Shown here: positions 52,830 to 63,908 of the stretch, piece by piece
How positions within the stretch are numbered: the stretch's first letter is position 1
Layout: each line of letters starts with the position of its first letter
Source of the DNA: Bacteroidales bacterium
Lineage (GTDB): Bacteria > Bacteroidota > Bacteroidia > Bacteroidales > P3
Reading direction: 5' to 3'
NCBI GenBank assembly: GCA_017480185.1
Contig: JAFVBC010000025.1
Span: forward strand, 1 to 64,000
DNA: 64,000 nt
Translations under genes and position numbers: made by a program
The notes under the pieces: generated by a model
What the model was told of the DNA's origin: nothing
The model's input: only the letters and a program-made list of their open reading frames with translations
Databases searched by the model: none

Positions 52830-54923
52830 GTGAGAAAAAGACTTCTTCATACAATAATTTGCTTTAGCCTACTTGTGCTTTGTTCTTGTCAAAAAGACAA
52901 TTATGTGCAGTTGCAAGCTAAAGTTGGGCGATATGCCAATAGTAGTAGCAAACTATATCTTGGTGAAAATCGAGTGGCCTACTGGAGCACACACGATGAA
53001 CACCAAATAATGATCAATGGCACTGGATACAACGTTGTCTACTCGAACGATGGCAATGCTGTGATTGAAAACGTAACGAACAGCGACGATGGTTTCTCGG
53101 CCATATACCCTGCCGACATAGTTTCCTCCATGTCGCGTAGCAGCGCGATTATCACCTTGCCCGCAGTTCAGGATTACACTACCGTTAACGGGAAGCAACA
53201 ACTATATAGTCCAATGGCAGCATATACTTCTGGAACCACACTGAGTTTACAGAACTTATGCTCACTACTTTGCATAAGCATAGCCAACCCTACTTCAGAA
53301 CCCTTTGTGATGAAAGAGATTACTGTAGCCACAGCCAATTGTTCGCTATGTGGTAGAGCTACGGTAACGATTGACGAAACGTCAACAATCAGCATGGATG
53401 CACCAACATCATCTACCAAAAGTGTATCACTATCCTTCCTTGCCATGCCCGACACCATTGCCGTTGGCGAAACAAAAGACTATTATGTGATTGTACCACC
53501 CTTTACGTCCGATGATTTAACGGTGGGCATTGTGGGCAATACCCCACAAAACAACTACACATGGAAGAAACAGGCCTCGGGGAAGACTCTGCCCAGCAAC
53601 ATGATTGCCCGTGGGCCACAAGCCACGTCAGACTTTATTGCCACAACGCTTATTGGCAGTGGTACAGCAGCATCGCCCTATCTAATTGCCAACTGCAACG
53701 ACCTAACCATTATGCGCAACGTGGTAAACACACAAAACAGTACCTACGGCAGCGCATATTATAAACTTATTTACGACATTGACTGCGACACAATTACACA
53801 TTCACCAATAGGCAAAAACGTTAGCAATGCCTTTATGGGACACTTCGATGGCAATAATCATAGCATTACGATAAGGCGCGTAATGCCAGTTGTATCTTTG
53901 GGCGATGCTTATGTCGGTCTGTTTGGAGTGGTATCGGGCAGTGCTATCGTGGAGAACACAACACTTCACGGAATAATCAATGCCGAAATTCAATCAGGTA
54001 CTACCACCAATATCTATGTGGGGGGTGTTTGCGCTCTTTGCAGTCGCGAAACCGTCTCTTTCCGCAACCTAACAAACTATGCTACAATCGTTGTAGCGGC
54101 AGCGTCTGTTGATGCCTCGGGAAGTATGTGCATTGGGGGCATCTGTGGCCAAAGCGTTGGTATGTCAACTCAATGCGTCAACCATGCAGACATGCGTGCA
54201 AATTGTAGTGGAACCCTATTTGCAGGGGGGATCGTTGGCCAACTGAAATTAAACACGGCTGGCACAAACATTTCCAACTGTGGCAATACGGGTAGCATAG
54301 AGGGAATTTCGTCGTCAACACGCGCATCCTACGCCTCCCAATACCGCAACATCTGCGTGGGTGGAATAGTGGGTCTATGGGGCGACTATGAATCAGCGAA
54401 AACCTATAATTGCAAAATCATAAATAGCTTTAACAATGGCGACCTTACGGCCACAGCCACCAACACCACAAAAGATGGATGTGCTTGCTGCGGTGGAATA
54501 GTGGGTGGAACATTGCTCACCACAGCCACTATAGGCAACTGTTACAACACAGGCATTATCCAAAGCGAACAAAACACCGCTCAGGGTTTGTCGGCTGGCA
54601 TTCTGGCTGGTGGAGCACTGCAAAGTACCCAAAATCGCATAGAGGTTGTTATGAATACCACAACACCCATTTGTCGCACCACTGGTGGTGGCATCAGTGC
54701 TGGAGCAGGCATAGTAGCATCGGGGAAAGGAGCGGTGTGCCAATACGCAGCGTATTCGGCTAAAACAGTTAATGTAGACGGAGTTAGTATCAGTGCCTCT
54801 GAAATTCCAGCGAGTTGGCCACACAATAATAGCAACATTACAGCAAGCACAGACGAACTAACTCTTTCCACACTTAATGGTCTAATATCACAACGTGGCT
54901 CATCAGACTACACCACCTGGTAG
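52830..54923 (+). CDS. Fimbrillin/GLUG-like lipoprotein (second copy)
   Basis: Mirror of 37365-39458; GTG start at 52830, lipobox intact. Confidence 0.77.
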   Translation: MRKRLLHTIICFSLLVLCSCQKDNYVQLQAKVGRYANSSSKLYLGENRVAYWSTHDEHQIMINGTGYNVVYSNDGNAVIENVTNSDDGFSAIYPADIVSSMSRSSAIITLPAVQDYTTVNGKQQLYSPMAAYTSGTTLSLQNLCSLLCISIANPTSEPFVMKEITVATANCSLCGRATVTIDETSTISMDAPTSSTKSVSLSFLAMPDTIAVGETKDYYVIVPPFTSDDLTVGIVGNTPQNNYTWKKQASGKTLPSNMIARGPQATSDFIATTLIGSGTAASPYLIANCNDLTIMRNVVNTQNSTYGSAYYKLIYDIDCDTITHSPIGKNVSNAFMGHFDGNNHSITIRRVMPVVSLGDAYVGLFGVVSGSAIVENTTLHGIINAEIQSGTTTNIYVGGVCALCSRETVSFRNLTNYATIVVAAASVDASGSMCIGGICGQSVGMSTQCVNHADMRANCSGTLFAGGIVGQLKLNTAGTNISNCGNTGSIEGISSSTRASYASQYRNICVGGIVGLWGDYESAKTYNCKIINSFNNGDLTATATNTTKDGCACCGGIVGGTLLTTATIGNCYNTGIIQSEQNTAQGLSAGILAGGALQSTQNRIEVVMNTTTPICRTTGGGISAGAGIVASGKGAVCQYAAYSAKTVNVDGVSISASEIPASWPHNNSNITASTDELTLSTLNGLISQRGSSDYTTW

Positions 54924-54941
54924 CCACTCATCCATCAGTAA

Positions 54942-55721
54942 ATGATACCACGCATAATACACTATTGTTGGTTTGGTCATGGCCTTATGCCACAAACACA
55001 AGCAGACTACATAAAACATTGGATGGAACTTCATCCAACGTGGCAGATTATGCGATGGGACGAAAAAACATTTCCTCTCTCATTTTGCGAATACACTAAT
55101 CTTGCGGCTAAAAAACGCAAGTGGGCTTTCGTGTCCGATGTGGCACGGCTTTATGTTCTGCAAAAATATGGCGGTGTATATCTCGACACCGATGTCGAGC
55201 TTTTTTCTCCCCTTGATTCTTTTCTTGACAACTCTTTGTTTTCTGGTGTAGAAATATACCCTACTGAGTTTGAAAAATACGGCAAGCCATTACTTGATGC
55301 CGAAGGAGCGCCACTCAACCATTCAGATGGCATACCCTACTGCGGCTTTCTATCGGCCATATTAGGATCAACTCCTGACCATCTCCTGATCAACGCCCTA
55401 TTAAATCACTATCAAGGCCTATCTTTTCAGGGCATGGTAGAGCTTTTTCAGGGTGAAGTCATAGATGGGTTACTTGCAAGCCATGCTGTCGAGCACGGAT
55501 TCCGATACGTGGACTGCTTACAGCGCCTACCTCTCATGACCATCTATCCGTCCAGCACCTTCGCCTATCCTGGCGTACCCCTTACCAGCCAAGCTGTAGC
55601 ATATCACCATACCGTTCAGTCGTGGACGCCAAAAACAGCAACACAAAAGGCGTTCATGTGGCTTGACAAAGCGCACTTATTGAAACCCTATCGTACGTTA
55701 AAACAGAGGATAAAACGATGA
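54942..55721 (+). CDS. GT32-family glycosyltransferase (second copy)
   Basis: Mirror of 36567-37346; contains the coding 11-mer tract at 55366-55420. Confidence 0.87.
   Translation: MIPRIIHYCWFGHGLMPQTQADYIKHWMELHPTWQIMRWDEKTFPLSFCEYTNLAAKKRKWAFVSDVARLYVLQKYGGVYLDTDVELFSPLDSFLDNSLFSGVEIYPTEFEKYGKPLLDAEGAPLNHSDGIPYCGFLSAILGSTPDHLLINALLNHYQGLSFQGMVELFQGEVIDGLLASHAVEHGFRYVDCLQRLPLMTIYPSSTFAYPGVPLTSQAVAYHHTVQSWTPKTATQKAFMWLDKAHLLKPYRTLKQRIKR
55366..55420. repeat. Coding 11-bp repeat tract (mirror copy)
   Basis: Mirror of 36868-36922; here the units read on the plus strand beginning GATCAACTCCT. Confidence 0.6.
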
Positions 55722-56839
55722 GCCACGACTGGAACAAGAAATGGACAGTGCTGTATGTGTGTACCGACTGGGATATTGTAGAGGGGTCGGGCGCAAGTTT
55801 GATAGATATGATACAGTCTGCCAGAGGTAATATAGAGCCCATAGTACTGGTTAGACATGAAGGGGCTGTGAGTCGCAGACTCGCACAACAAGGCATTCAG
55901 ACTATCGTTGTGCCATTTTTTTACATTTGGGAGAAATTACCGAGTCTGAAAACTTTTCTGCGCTACCTTTTCTTAAACGAGAGATGTGCAAGAAAGATAA
56001 AGAAGAAACTTGGAGGCAAGCATGTTGACATAGTCCACACCAACACCACGGTAACAACTGTTGGGGTGGTCCTATCACGCATACTTGGAGCAAAACACGT
56101 GTGGCATCTGCGAGAAGATTTGCAACGCATCAATATTGCTCCATATATGGGCATGAAGCGCTTAAAGAGAGCTATATCCAGGGCTGACGCACGTATAGCC
56201 GTGTCGGCAGCAATACACGAAGCCTGGCCACAATATAGCGATAATACTTTCGTCCTACCCGACTGTGTGTTTCAGTCTGCACCCACGCAAACACCTCTCA
56301 ATGCTACCCGTCAACACTACTTTCTTTTCCTTTCCATACACATCAATTACATCAAAGGTGCCGACTTGGCCGTTGAATCATTTTGCCAAGCACAGATTGA
56401 CGACGATTATAAACTGCTTATGGTTGGCAATTGCACTACAGAATATAAGCAACATCTACTTTCCATAGCCAGTCAGTACAACAAAGCCAATCGTATAGAC
56501 TTTCTTTCTCCAACCGACAGTGTTGAGTCGCTGTTTCGCAATGCTTCTGGACTTCTTCAGTGCAGCGCAAACGAATCTCTCGGCCGAGTTTCCATTGAGG
56601 CCATGGCCTACGGCTGCCCACTCATTGCTCGTTTGGGAATGGGCAACAGTCAAATTGTGGAAGACGGTCGCACAGGATTCTTGTTCGACACTGCCAATCA
56701 GTGTGCCAGAATCATTGAAAGCGTTGCAAAGCACTATCCCTCCAACGTTTGCGACAATGCCTACCATCAAGTGTGTCAACAATATGTGGCCGACGTGTTT
56801 AGTCCTAAATTGTTAAACATCTACAATCAGGTAATGTAA
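55718..56839 (+). CDS. Glycosyltransferase family 4 (second copy)
   Basis: Mirror of 35449-36570; identical protein. Confidence 0.87.
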   Translation: MSHDWNKKWTVLYVCTDWDIVEGSGASLIDMIQSARGNIEPIVLVRHEGAVSRRLAQQGIQTIVVPFFYIWEKLPSLKTFLRYLFLNERCARKIKKKLGGKHVDIVHTNTTVTTVGVVLSRILGAKHVWHLREDLQRINIAPYMGMKRLKRAISRADARIAVSAAIHEAWPQYSDNTFVLPDCVFQSAPTQTPLNATRQHYFLFLSIHINYIKGADLAVESFCQAQIDDDYKLLMVGNCTTEYKQHLLSIASQYNKANRIDFLSPTDSVESLFRNASGLLQCSANESLGRVSIEAMAYGCPLIARLGMGNSQIVEDGRTGFLFDTANQCARIIESVAKHYPSNVCDNAYHQVCQQYVADVFSPKLLNIYNQVM

Positions 56840-57756
56840 TGAGACCTGCAGTGTCGGTGATAGTGCCCAACTACAATCATGCTCCGTTCCTCAAACAGCG
56901 CATGCAGAGCATACTGTCTCAAACTTTCACCGACTTTGAGATTATACTACTCGACGACTGCTCTACTGACAACAGCCAAGAAATACTGCAACAATACGCC
57001 ACCCTTCCCCAAACCGCCTACGTCGAAGTAAACAAAAAAAACAGTGGCCGACCTTTTCTCCAATGGGAGAAAGGGATAGAGAAGGCTCATGGCGAATGGA
57101 TATGGATAGCCGAAACCGACGATTGGTGCGAGCCTGAACTACTTGAGAATCTTATCAAAGCTGCAAACGAAAACAAAGAATGTGGCCTTGCCTATTGCAC
57201 CACCATTCACGAGTATGGCAGCCACTCATGGTGCCCCACATACGATAAACAGACAAGATACCATACTTCTTCCGATTTTCTAACCAACAACCTGCTTACA
57301 AAGAATACTCTGTGCAATGCATCGGGGCTGATATTCCGACGAGATATTTTCATGTCGGTCGACACTACAGCCTTTGAAAACATGCGCCTGTGCGCCGATT
57401 GGATGCTCTACGCCCACATTTGCGCACAGTGCACAGTGGCCGAAGTAAGCCTACCTCTCAACCACTATCGCATTCATCAGCACAATTCATCAACTTCTAA
57501 GGCTCAACTTGTCAACAGTTTTATCGAAGGCATTGCCGTGGTCGACTACATCAGTTCTCTATTTAAGATAAACACATCGCGCAACAATACCACATGGGCA
57601 AAGCAATGGGCAAAGGCCTCCGCTTTGCACAAGTTTTCCTGCCACGACAACATTTCCATTGCCAAAACATTCACACGGCGACACACTGCCATAGTAATTT
57701 TGTTCTTATTCCTAAACCCATGGTACACACTACGGAAGAAAACACAGTTACAATAG
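56839..57756 (+). CDS. Glycosyltransferase family 2 (second copy)
   Basis: Mirror of 34532-35449; the TAATG junction with the GT4 gene is preserved. Confidence 0.87.
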   Translation: MRPAVSVIVPNYNHAPFLKQRMQSILSQTFTDFEIILLDDCSTDNSQEILQQYATLPQTAYVEVNKKNSGRPFLQWEKGIEKAHGEWIWIAETDDWCEPELLENLIKAANENKECGLAYCTTIHEYGSHSWCPTYDKQTRYHTSSDFLTNNLLTKNTLCNASGLIFRRDIFMSVDTTAFENMRLCADWMLYAHICAQCTVAEVSLPLNHYRIHQHNSSTSKAQLVNSFIEGIAVVDYISSLFKINTSRNNTTWAKQWAKASALHKFSCHDNISIAKTFTRRHTAIVILFLFLNPWYTLRKKTQLQ

Positions 57757-58730
57757 TGCTACCCGTCTATAATGGCGAGGCTTTCCTACGCCAAGCCATT
57801 GACAGCATTCTTGCACAAACATTCACGGACTATGAACTTTGGGTGGTAAACGACGGGTCTACCGACGGCAGTATGGCCATTGTGGAGGGTTATGCCGACT
57901 CTCGAATTGTAAGAAAAGATAACCCCAGCAACCTTGGATTGGTTGCCACTCTCAACAACACTTTCGCACAAATCACCACTCCTTTCATCGCTCGAATGGA
58001 TGCCGACGACATTTGGCACCCACGCAAACTTGAACTTCAGATGGCACATTTACGCCAACACCCCTCCGTTGGCATTTGTGGTACATCTATTCACAAATTT
58101 GGCGACATTGACCAAACAATGATCTTCCCCAAAGAAAGCAATGCTTTGAAAGTGGGGCTACTTTTCTATTGCATGATGAGCCACCCCAGTGTGGTGTTCC
58201 GACGCGAATCTATCCTAAAGCACAATCTTACATACAATCCCGATTTCTTCCCTGCCGAAGACTATAAATTGTGGATTGATGCACTTAAGGTTACCGACAT
58301 TCACAACTTGCAAACGCCATTGGTGGAATACCGTCAACACGAAAATCAAATTTGTCGAAAGAAACACCACAAACAACTCGACCTTGAAAGCAAACTACGA
58401 GAGGAGCAGTTACGACTCATCTACCCCAACCCAACTGCCGAGGAGATAGCCTACCACCTTACACATTTTGTTGCGCTAAACCCTCAGTCCGATGCCGAAG
58501 TGCTGCAGATGCTTCGCTGGAAATCCCGTCTTTGCCAAGTCAACCGACAAAATAGATTTATAGAACCGACCATATTTGACCGCGAATTGACCCGATATGT
58601 AGGCAACGCCATTCGCAACTACTACGCATCTTCATGGCAAGGTATTCGTCATCACATTGCCACGAAACGATATAAAAGCCTTGACACAAAACATAATCTT
58701 TCACTAATTTTGCATCGTCATGGCCGATAG
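57720..58730 (+). CDS. Glycosyltransferase family 2 (second copy)
   Basis: Mirror of 33558-34568; start ATG at 57720. Confidence 0.87.
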   Translation: MVHTTEENTVTIVLPVYNGEAFLRQAIDSILAQTFTDYELWVVNDGSTDGSMAIVEGYADSRIVRKDNPSNLGLVATLNNTFAQITTPFIARMDADDIWHPRKLELQMAHLRQHPSVGICGTSIHKFGDIDQTMIFPKESNALKVGLLFYCMMSHPSVVFRRESILKHNLTYNPDFFPAEDYKLWIDALKVTDIHNLQTPLVEYRQHENQICRKKHHKQLDLESKLREEQLRLIYPNPTAEEIAYHLTHFVALNPQSDAEVLQMLRWKSRLCQVNRQNRFIEPTIFDRELTRYVGNAIRNYYASSWQGIRHHIATKRYKSLDTKHNLSLILHRHGR

Positions 58731-59736
58731 CACAAACTCAACCAACAGGCCTCTTATCGTTACCCTAACGCCTGTATGCAACGAGGGGCACCTGCTACGT
58801 GCTTTTCTGACGGCTGTGTGCTCGTGGAGCGACCGCGTAATACTCTGTTTTCAAAACTGCACCGACAACAGCATATCCACGGCTCAGGAGTTTCCGCAAG
58901 TAACCATGATGTATAATCCCGACCCACAAATGGATATGAGCCATGCACGAGCCATGCTTTTCGACGAAGCCGATAAGATTATGCAAGACAAAATAGTGTT
59001 TGCCATCGACGCCGACGAGTTTCTTTCCGAAGGCTTCACGGAAACTTCTGGCTGGCAAACAATCATGCAGTCTCACCCCAATACGGTATTCTCTTTTCAA
59101 TGGATAAACCTCTATTACGACTTCTCACACCATCTTCCCTGTGCTGGCCAATACCACGAATTTGCCATTCATCCACAGCCCGGTATGCCTATCGCCCCAA
59201 TTTATCGGCAGGTGGAAACTCGCCCCGTGCACGAGAGCCGCGTACCCTGTCTGTCAGACTATACCTATATGCAGGTCGACGATATCTTTTTCGTACATCT
59301 CGGACAGATAAATGCTCAACGCAACGCCGACAAACAATGTTTCTATCAGGTGCAGACCGTAGCCCGATTGCAAAGTCGCATTAGTGCCATCGCTTTATAC
59401 CGCAACTACCATCCCCAGCCTTTCGTCCGACCTCTCAAAAACGAAGTTCGCATCTGCACTGCCGATGGTATATCTGTCGTCGATAAAATAATACCCCCCC
59501 CAGGCAACAGCAACCACTACACCCAACAAACACTGCAAATACTTCAGCAATATGGCGTTGCTCCTTTCATCAATCTCGATATATGGGACAACCCATCCAT
59601 AGCCAACGCCCACCTCACCCCCACACGCAACACTTGGCAGAAATTGCTTGCGTTCTACCTACGACTATCGCAACCCATTCATCAAACTCTCGTGGTCAGG
59701 GCAATTGACAAGATGCTTAAACTCTTCACTTTATGA
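58720..59736 (+). CDS. Atypical glycosyltransferase family 2 (second copy)
   Basis: Mirror of 32552-33568; identical protein. Confidence 0.82.
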   Translation: MADSTNSTNRPLIVTLTPVCNEGHLLRAFLTAVCSWSDRVILCFQNCTDNSISTAQEFPQVTMMYNPDPQMDMSHARAMLFDEADKIMQDKIVFAIDADEFLSEGFTETSGWQTIMQSHPNTVFSFQWINLYYDFSHHLPCAGQYHEFAIHPQPGMPIAPIYRQVETRPVHESRVPCLSDYTYMQVDDIFFVHLGQINAQRNADKQCFYQVQTVARLQSRISAIALYRNYHPQPFVRPLKNEVRICTADGISVVDKIIPPPGNSNHYTQQTLQILQQYGVAPFINLDIWDNPSIANAHLTPTRNTWQKLLAFYLRLSQPIHQTLVVRAIDKMLKLFTL

Positions 59737-60431
59737 TATTATATCGCCGACTAAACAATCTTTTACACCCCAAGCTGGGAAAAATTCTCATGCTTCACCG
59801 TGTGTCGGCCTCTCGTTCCAACTCTCCATCTTTACGTCAACTGGAGGTTACTCCATCTTTTCTTGAAGAAACAATTATATCATTCCGCAACCTGAACTAC
59901 GACTTTATTGGCATATCCGATGTGATGCAACTTGTCAAAACGGCCAACCACCACAAACCATTCGTGTGCTTCACTTTCGATGATGGCTACCTTGACACCC
60001 TCACCACCGCCCTACCCATACTGCAACGCCACGGTGTGCCATTATGCATTTATCTCACAAACCATTTTATTGACGGCTCATCTTCTCCGCATTGGGACAG
60101 CACCGCCCCCATGCTTTCCGCTTCAGACCTACGCACACTGGCGCGCGACCCTCTTTGCACCATCGGGGCACACACACTCTCTCATCCACATCTTTCCTTG
60201 CTCACGCCTCAACAACAGCGAGAAGAGATTATACAAGGGAGACAACAATTGGAGCAACTTGTCTCACAGCCCATAAATCATTTTGCCTACCCCCACGGCG
60301 ACTACAACCAAACAACCATCAATCTTGTGCGCGAGGCTGGTTTCAAAACTGCCGTAACCTGTTCCGGACGGCACATCCGTAGCAACTCACATCCTTTAAT
60401 CCTCGACCGAATAATATTACAACAATCATGA
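59733..60431 (+). CDS. Polysaccharide deacetylase CE4 (second copy)
   Basis: Mirror of 31857-32555; all metal ligands present. Confidence 0.87.
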   Translation: MILYRRLNNLLHPKLGKILMLHRVSASRSNSPSLRQLEVTPSFLEETIISFRNLNYDFIGISDVMQLVKTANHHKPFVCFTFDDGYLDTLTTALPILQRHGVPLCIYLTNHFIDGSSSPHWDSTAPMLSASDLRTLARDPLCTIGAHTLSHPHLSLLTPQQQREEIIQGRQQLEQLVSQPINHFAYPHGDYNQTTINLVREAGFKTAVTCSGRHIRSNSHPLILDRIILQQS

Positions 60432-62146
60432 TACTAAAAGTCTACAAACAACACTTCAACCGTAACGAATGGATTTTCTTTGCCGTTGCTGCTGTTCTCC
60501 ATGCTATCATCTTCAGCTTCTATCTACCTGGTGCCGACGACTTCTATTACCCCTATATATCTAATAGCAATGAACGACTAACCAAGTTGTGGCAAATCCT
60601 ACCGAGCAACATATATGGATACACCCACATCAACGGGCGTTTCTTTACCCACTGCACGGTACAACTACTGCTTCTTTTGGGTGGTGGCTGGTGGGTTTAC
60701 AGCAGCAGTGGCATTGTTTTCGGCCTTTTACTCTTCATGCTCACACTGTTGCACCGCCATTACCGTGGCCAACACTCTGTAAACACAGCCGATAAATACC
60801 TCATCGCTCTGCTCACCCTTTTTCTCGTGCCAAATATTGGTGGCAACTATTTTGGCCACACTGCATGCACAGTGAACTATCTGTGGGGCTCGGCAGCTGC
60901 AGCCTTCATGTTGCTATGTCATCGTTATTTCTCCACACATCCCAATCCTGAAGCCTTGCGCCACCACTGGTGGTTGCTTCCGCTGGCATTCGTTGCCGCC
61001 ACATGGAACGAAAGTTTTGGCATAAGCGTTACTGGTGCCTTGGTTATCTACACCCTCTTCACCCTGCGACGCACCAATCGCAACACGTGGTGGTTTATGG
61101 CTGTACTGTGCATCGGCGTATTGTTCATAGTGGTTAGCCCAGGCAACCTACAACGATATAACTTTTATGCAGCCAAAACCTTTGATTTAACTCCAGCCAC
61201 TCTCTTTTACAACTTCTTACGTCTTTCGCCCTACATCATCAAGCGCGTTGTCGCCGTTGCATTCACTATCGTTGTGTGCCTAATCAGCATAACAATCGAT
61301 CTCATACGCCACAAGCGCATTGTTTTTCTGCGTCAATATAGCATTCTCTTCCTTGTAAGTTTTACGATAATGCTGTTTGCATTGTTCGTAACGTTCTATG
61401 GTGCTTATATGATGAACGTGGCAAGTGTGGTGGCAGCGCTACAGGGGGCGGCCTTTTGCCGACACTATTTTAAGCCCATGTCGGCCACAGCCACCACCAT
61501 TGGCAAGGTAGCAGCCGTGACCATTATGGCCGTCGACCTCATACCTGGCACACTTGCCCGCATCCAAGCTCAACAGGCGTGGAAAACGATCGAACATCAA
61601 ATATTGACCGAAGGCCAGAATGTGGACATCATTGATATAAGTCCAATGATGAAAGTCAACGACCGACTTACAAATACCATCGGAGAACGATACGTAGATT
61701 TTACGCTTTTTTATGGCACCTGCGACCACGATGCTTGTGATGCATGTAAATTCCAACAAGGCTTCTACCACTACTACGACATTTACCATACGGTTGCCCT
61801 CCCCGTAGCAACTGTTGACGATATTCCCAAAATCACCGTGCCAGAAAACTGTATAAGCGACAATCTTTATTTAATCCCTGGCTACTCAAATTCATATCTG
61901 TTGGTGATGCCTATTGTGGCAGACACTGAAACATTCTATGCTCACCTACAAGGTAAAGCGCTGCGACCTATTGACAAGGTTAAAGACTTTCTTCGCCATC
62001 GCGACTCACGCACCTTTTCTCCCGCACTTATAGCCATTTTGCCCCTACATTACGATTTTGAGGGAAAGAGATACGTATTCATTCCCGCATCACACACCTA
62101 CCACCGCCAACTCCTGAAAATAGAGGTAAACGACAAGCCAGAATAG
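60428..62146 (+). CDS. DUF6056-like membrane protein (second copy)
   Basis: Mirror of 30142-31860, the 572-aa paralogue with the C-terminal Cys cluster. Confidence 0.65.
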   Translation: MILKVYKQHFNRNEWIFFAVAAVLHAIIFSFYLPGADDFYYPYISNSNERLTKLWQILPSNIYGYTHINGRFFTHCTVQLLLLLGGGWWVYSSSGIVFGLLLFMLTLLHRHYRGQHSVNTADKYLIALLTLFLVPNIGGNYFGHTACTVNYLWGSAAAAFMLLCHRYFSTHPNPEALRHHWWLLPLAFVAATWNESFGISVTGALVIYTLFTLRRTNRNTWWFMAVLCIGVLFIVVSPGNLQRYNFYAAKTFDLTPATLFYNFLRLSPYIIKRVVAVAFTIVVCLISITIDLIRHKRIVFLRQYSILFLVSFTIMLFALFVTFYGAYMMNVASVVAALQGAAFCRHYFKPMSATATTIGKVAAVTIMAVDLIPGTLARIQAQQAWKTIEHQILTEGQNVDIIDISPMMKVNDRLTNTIGERYVDFTLFYGTCDHDACDACKFQQGFYHYYDIYHTVALPVATVDDIPKITVPENCISDNLYLIPGYSNSYLLVMPIVADTETFYAHLQGKALRPIDKVKDFLRHRDSRTFSPALIAILPLHYDFEGKRYVFIPASHTYHRQLLKIEVNDKPE

Positions 62147-62150
62147 ACCC

Positions 62151-63797
62151 ATGCTCAAAACGGTGCTCAAATTGTGGCCTATATGGCTGCTGACGGCAAC
62201 GGCATTCATGGTGTGCAACATGCTCACGCCCATGATGCTCGACGACTGCGCCTACGCCACCAGTGGCCGCACACTGCAAGCCATAGTCCGCACCCAGCAC
62301 AATGCCTACCTAAACAGCAACGGACGCGTGTTGGCACATGGCATAGCCCAATTGTTTAGCGGCATTTGGGGAAAAACGCTTTTCAACATTGTCAACTCGA
62401 TTGTGGCAGCCATGCTATCGATGCTGCTGTTCTGTTTCGGGCGTGGGCATCGCAGCCAGTGTCCGTGGGCTGTGGCTGCTTTAGCCGCCAGCCTTGTATG
62501 GTTTGTCCTACCCGACCAGCCCATCACCCTCCTGCTCATCGCAGGCAGCCTCAACTACGTGTGGGCCAGTGTAGTTATATTGCTCATGCTATTAGCCCTA
62601 CGGTGGCTTAACTCACATCAACATCCATGGCACCACACCGCAGCCGTGATTGTGCTTTGCTTCGTGGCTGGGGCATGGGGCGAGATGTATGCCGTATGCA
62701 TGGCACCTGCCATGATGGTCTTAGCCCTCGCCGACCATCGCTACCTAAACCGCCAGTGCATCGCTGCCTGGATTGGTTTCTGCATGGGAGCACTATTGAT
62801 GCTTCTTGCACCTGGCAATTGGCATCGTATGGCCATGCTCGATCCTACGCCATTTGCCACCCGAGCCATAAACACCATTGTGGGTGTAGCCGATGGTGCC
62901 CTACCCTGGCTTTGGATAGCCACGGCAATACTGGCCATTGTTGGGCGGCGAAAACGGCACGAAACCCACTTTTGGCGCGACAACCTACTATACATAGTTG
63001 CAACCATCGTGTCGGTGCTTTTCACCACAGTCAGCGGTGCAGCGTGGCCGCGCACATTCTTTGCCTGCTACGTGTTTGCCATCGTCATGCTGCTACGCCA
63101 AATGCAGCAAATACGGCTACCCAACGCGGCAAACATAGCCATTGCTGCCGTGTTGGCCATCACCATTGTGATAGACCTTGCTCAAGAGATGCCACAACTG
63201 CAAAGCCAACGCAGAGCCATGCTGCATTGTGTGCAAACCCCTTGCAACGAAGCATACGCGGTGTGGACGGGCAATGACGGGAGCAGAAAAACAGTGGGGC
63301 GTAACGCATTGAGCTTCGATGCCCAAAACTGGCGCAACACCAGTCTTTTCGGCTATCACGAAAGGCCATCGCTGCCAGTGATACCACAACAGGTAGAAGC
63401 TGTCTTAAAACAAAACGCCATCCCATCATCTGCCATAATCGGCGAAGAGGGGGGGGCATTTTTACTACTGTCCGACACCATTACAAAGCCTATAAGCAGC
63501 ATCGTAATAACATTTGCCACCGACACCGTGTGGCTTTGGCCCAGCAAAGCGGCACGTCTGATAGACATTTTTGGAACCAACCTGCACAGCCACTTTACCT
63601 CTCACCCCTCCGCATGGCAACGCCACCTAATGAAAAGCCAAGCGGGGCTGGAGCAAACCTTGAGAAACACCGACGACACCGATGCTTTCGGACAAGTGAA
63701 TGTTCGTGGGCAACGAGTAGTTTTTATAGACTGTTCGGCTATAATACATGGAATCAGCAAGATAGAGAGCATTGCGCTCCTCTCCGACGATTACTAA
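62151..63797 (+). CDS. DUF6056-like membrane protein (second copy)
   Basis: Mirror of 28491-30137, the 548-aa paralogue. Confidence 0.65.
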   Translation: MLKTVLKLWPIWLLTATAFMVCNMLTPMMLDDCAYATSGRTLQAIVRTQHNAYLNSNGRVLAHGIAQLFSGIWGKTLFNIVNSIVAAMLSMLLFCFGRGHRSQCPWAVAALAASLVWFVLPDQPITLLLIAGSLNYVWASVVILLMLLALRWLNSHQHPWHHTAAVIVLCFVAGAWGEMYAVCMAPAMMVLALADHRYLNRQCIAAWIGFCMGALLMLLAPGNWHRMAMLDPTPFATRAINTIVGVADGALPWLWIATAILAIVGRRKRHETHFWRDNLLYIVATIVSVLFTTVSGAAWPRTFFACYVFAIVMLLRQMQQIRLPNAANIAIAAVLAITIVIDLAQEMPQLQSQRRAMLHCVQTPCNEAYAVWTGNDGSRKTVGRNALSFDAQNWRNTSLFGYHERPSLPVIPQQVEAVLKQNAIPSSAIIGEEGGAFLLLSDTITKPISSIVITFATDTVWLWPSKAARLIDIFGTNLHSHFTSHPSAWQRHLMKSQAGLEQTLRNTDDTDAFGQVNVRGQRVVFIDCSAIIHGISKIESIALLSDDY

Positions 63798-63850
63798 AAC
63801 CCCTTATTTTTAGCAAAAATGCACATCCCTGATAATCAACCACAAATAAG

Positions 63851-63905
63851 GACCATCTCCCTATCAAGTCCTGATCAACTCCCTATCAAGTCCTGCCCAA
63901 CTCCC
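63851..63905. repeat. 11-bp periodic repeat tract (mirror copy)
   Basis: Mirror of 28383-28437; five 11-mers starting GACCATCTCCC. Confidence 0.8.
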
Positions 63906-63908
63906 ACC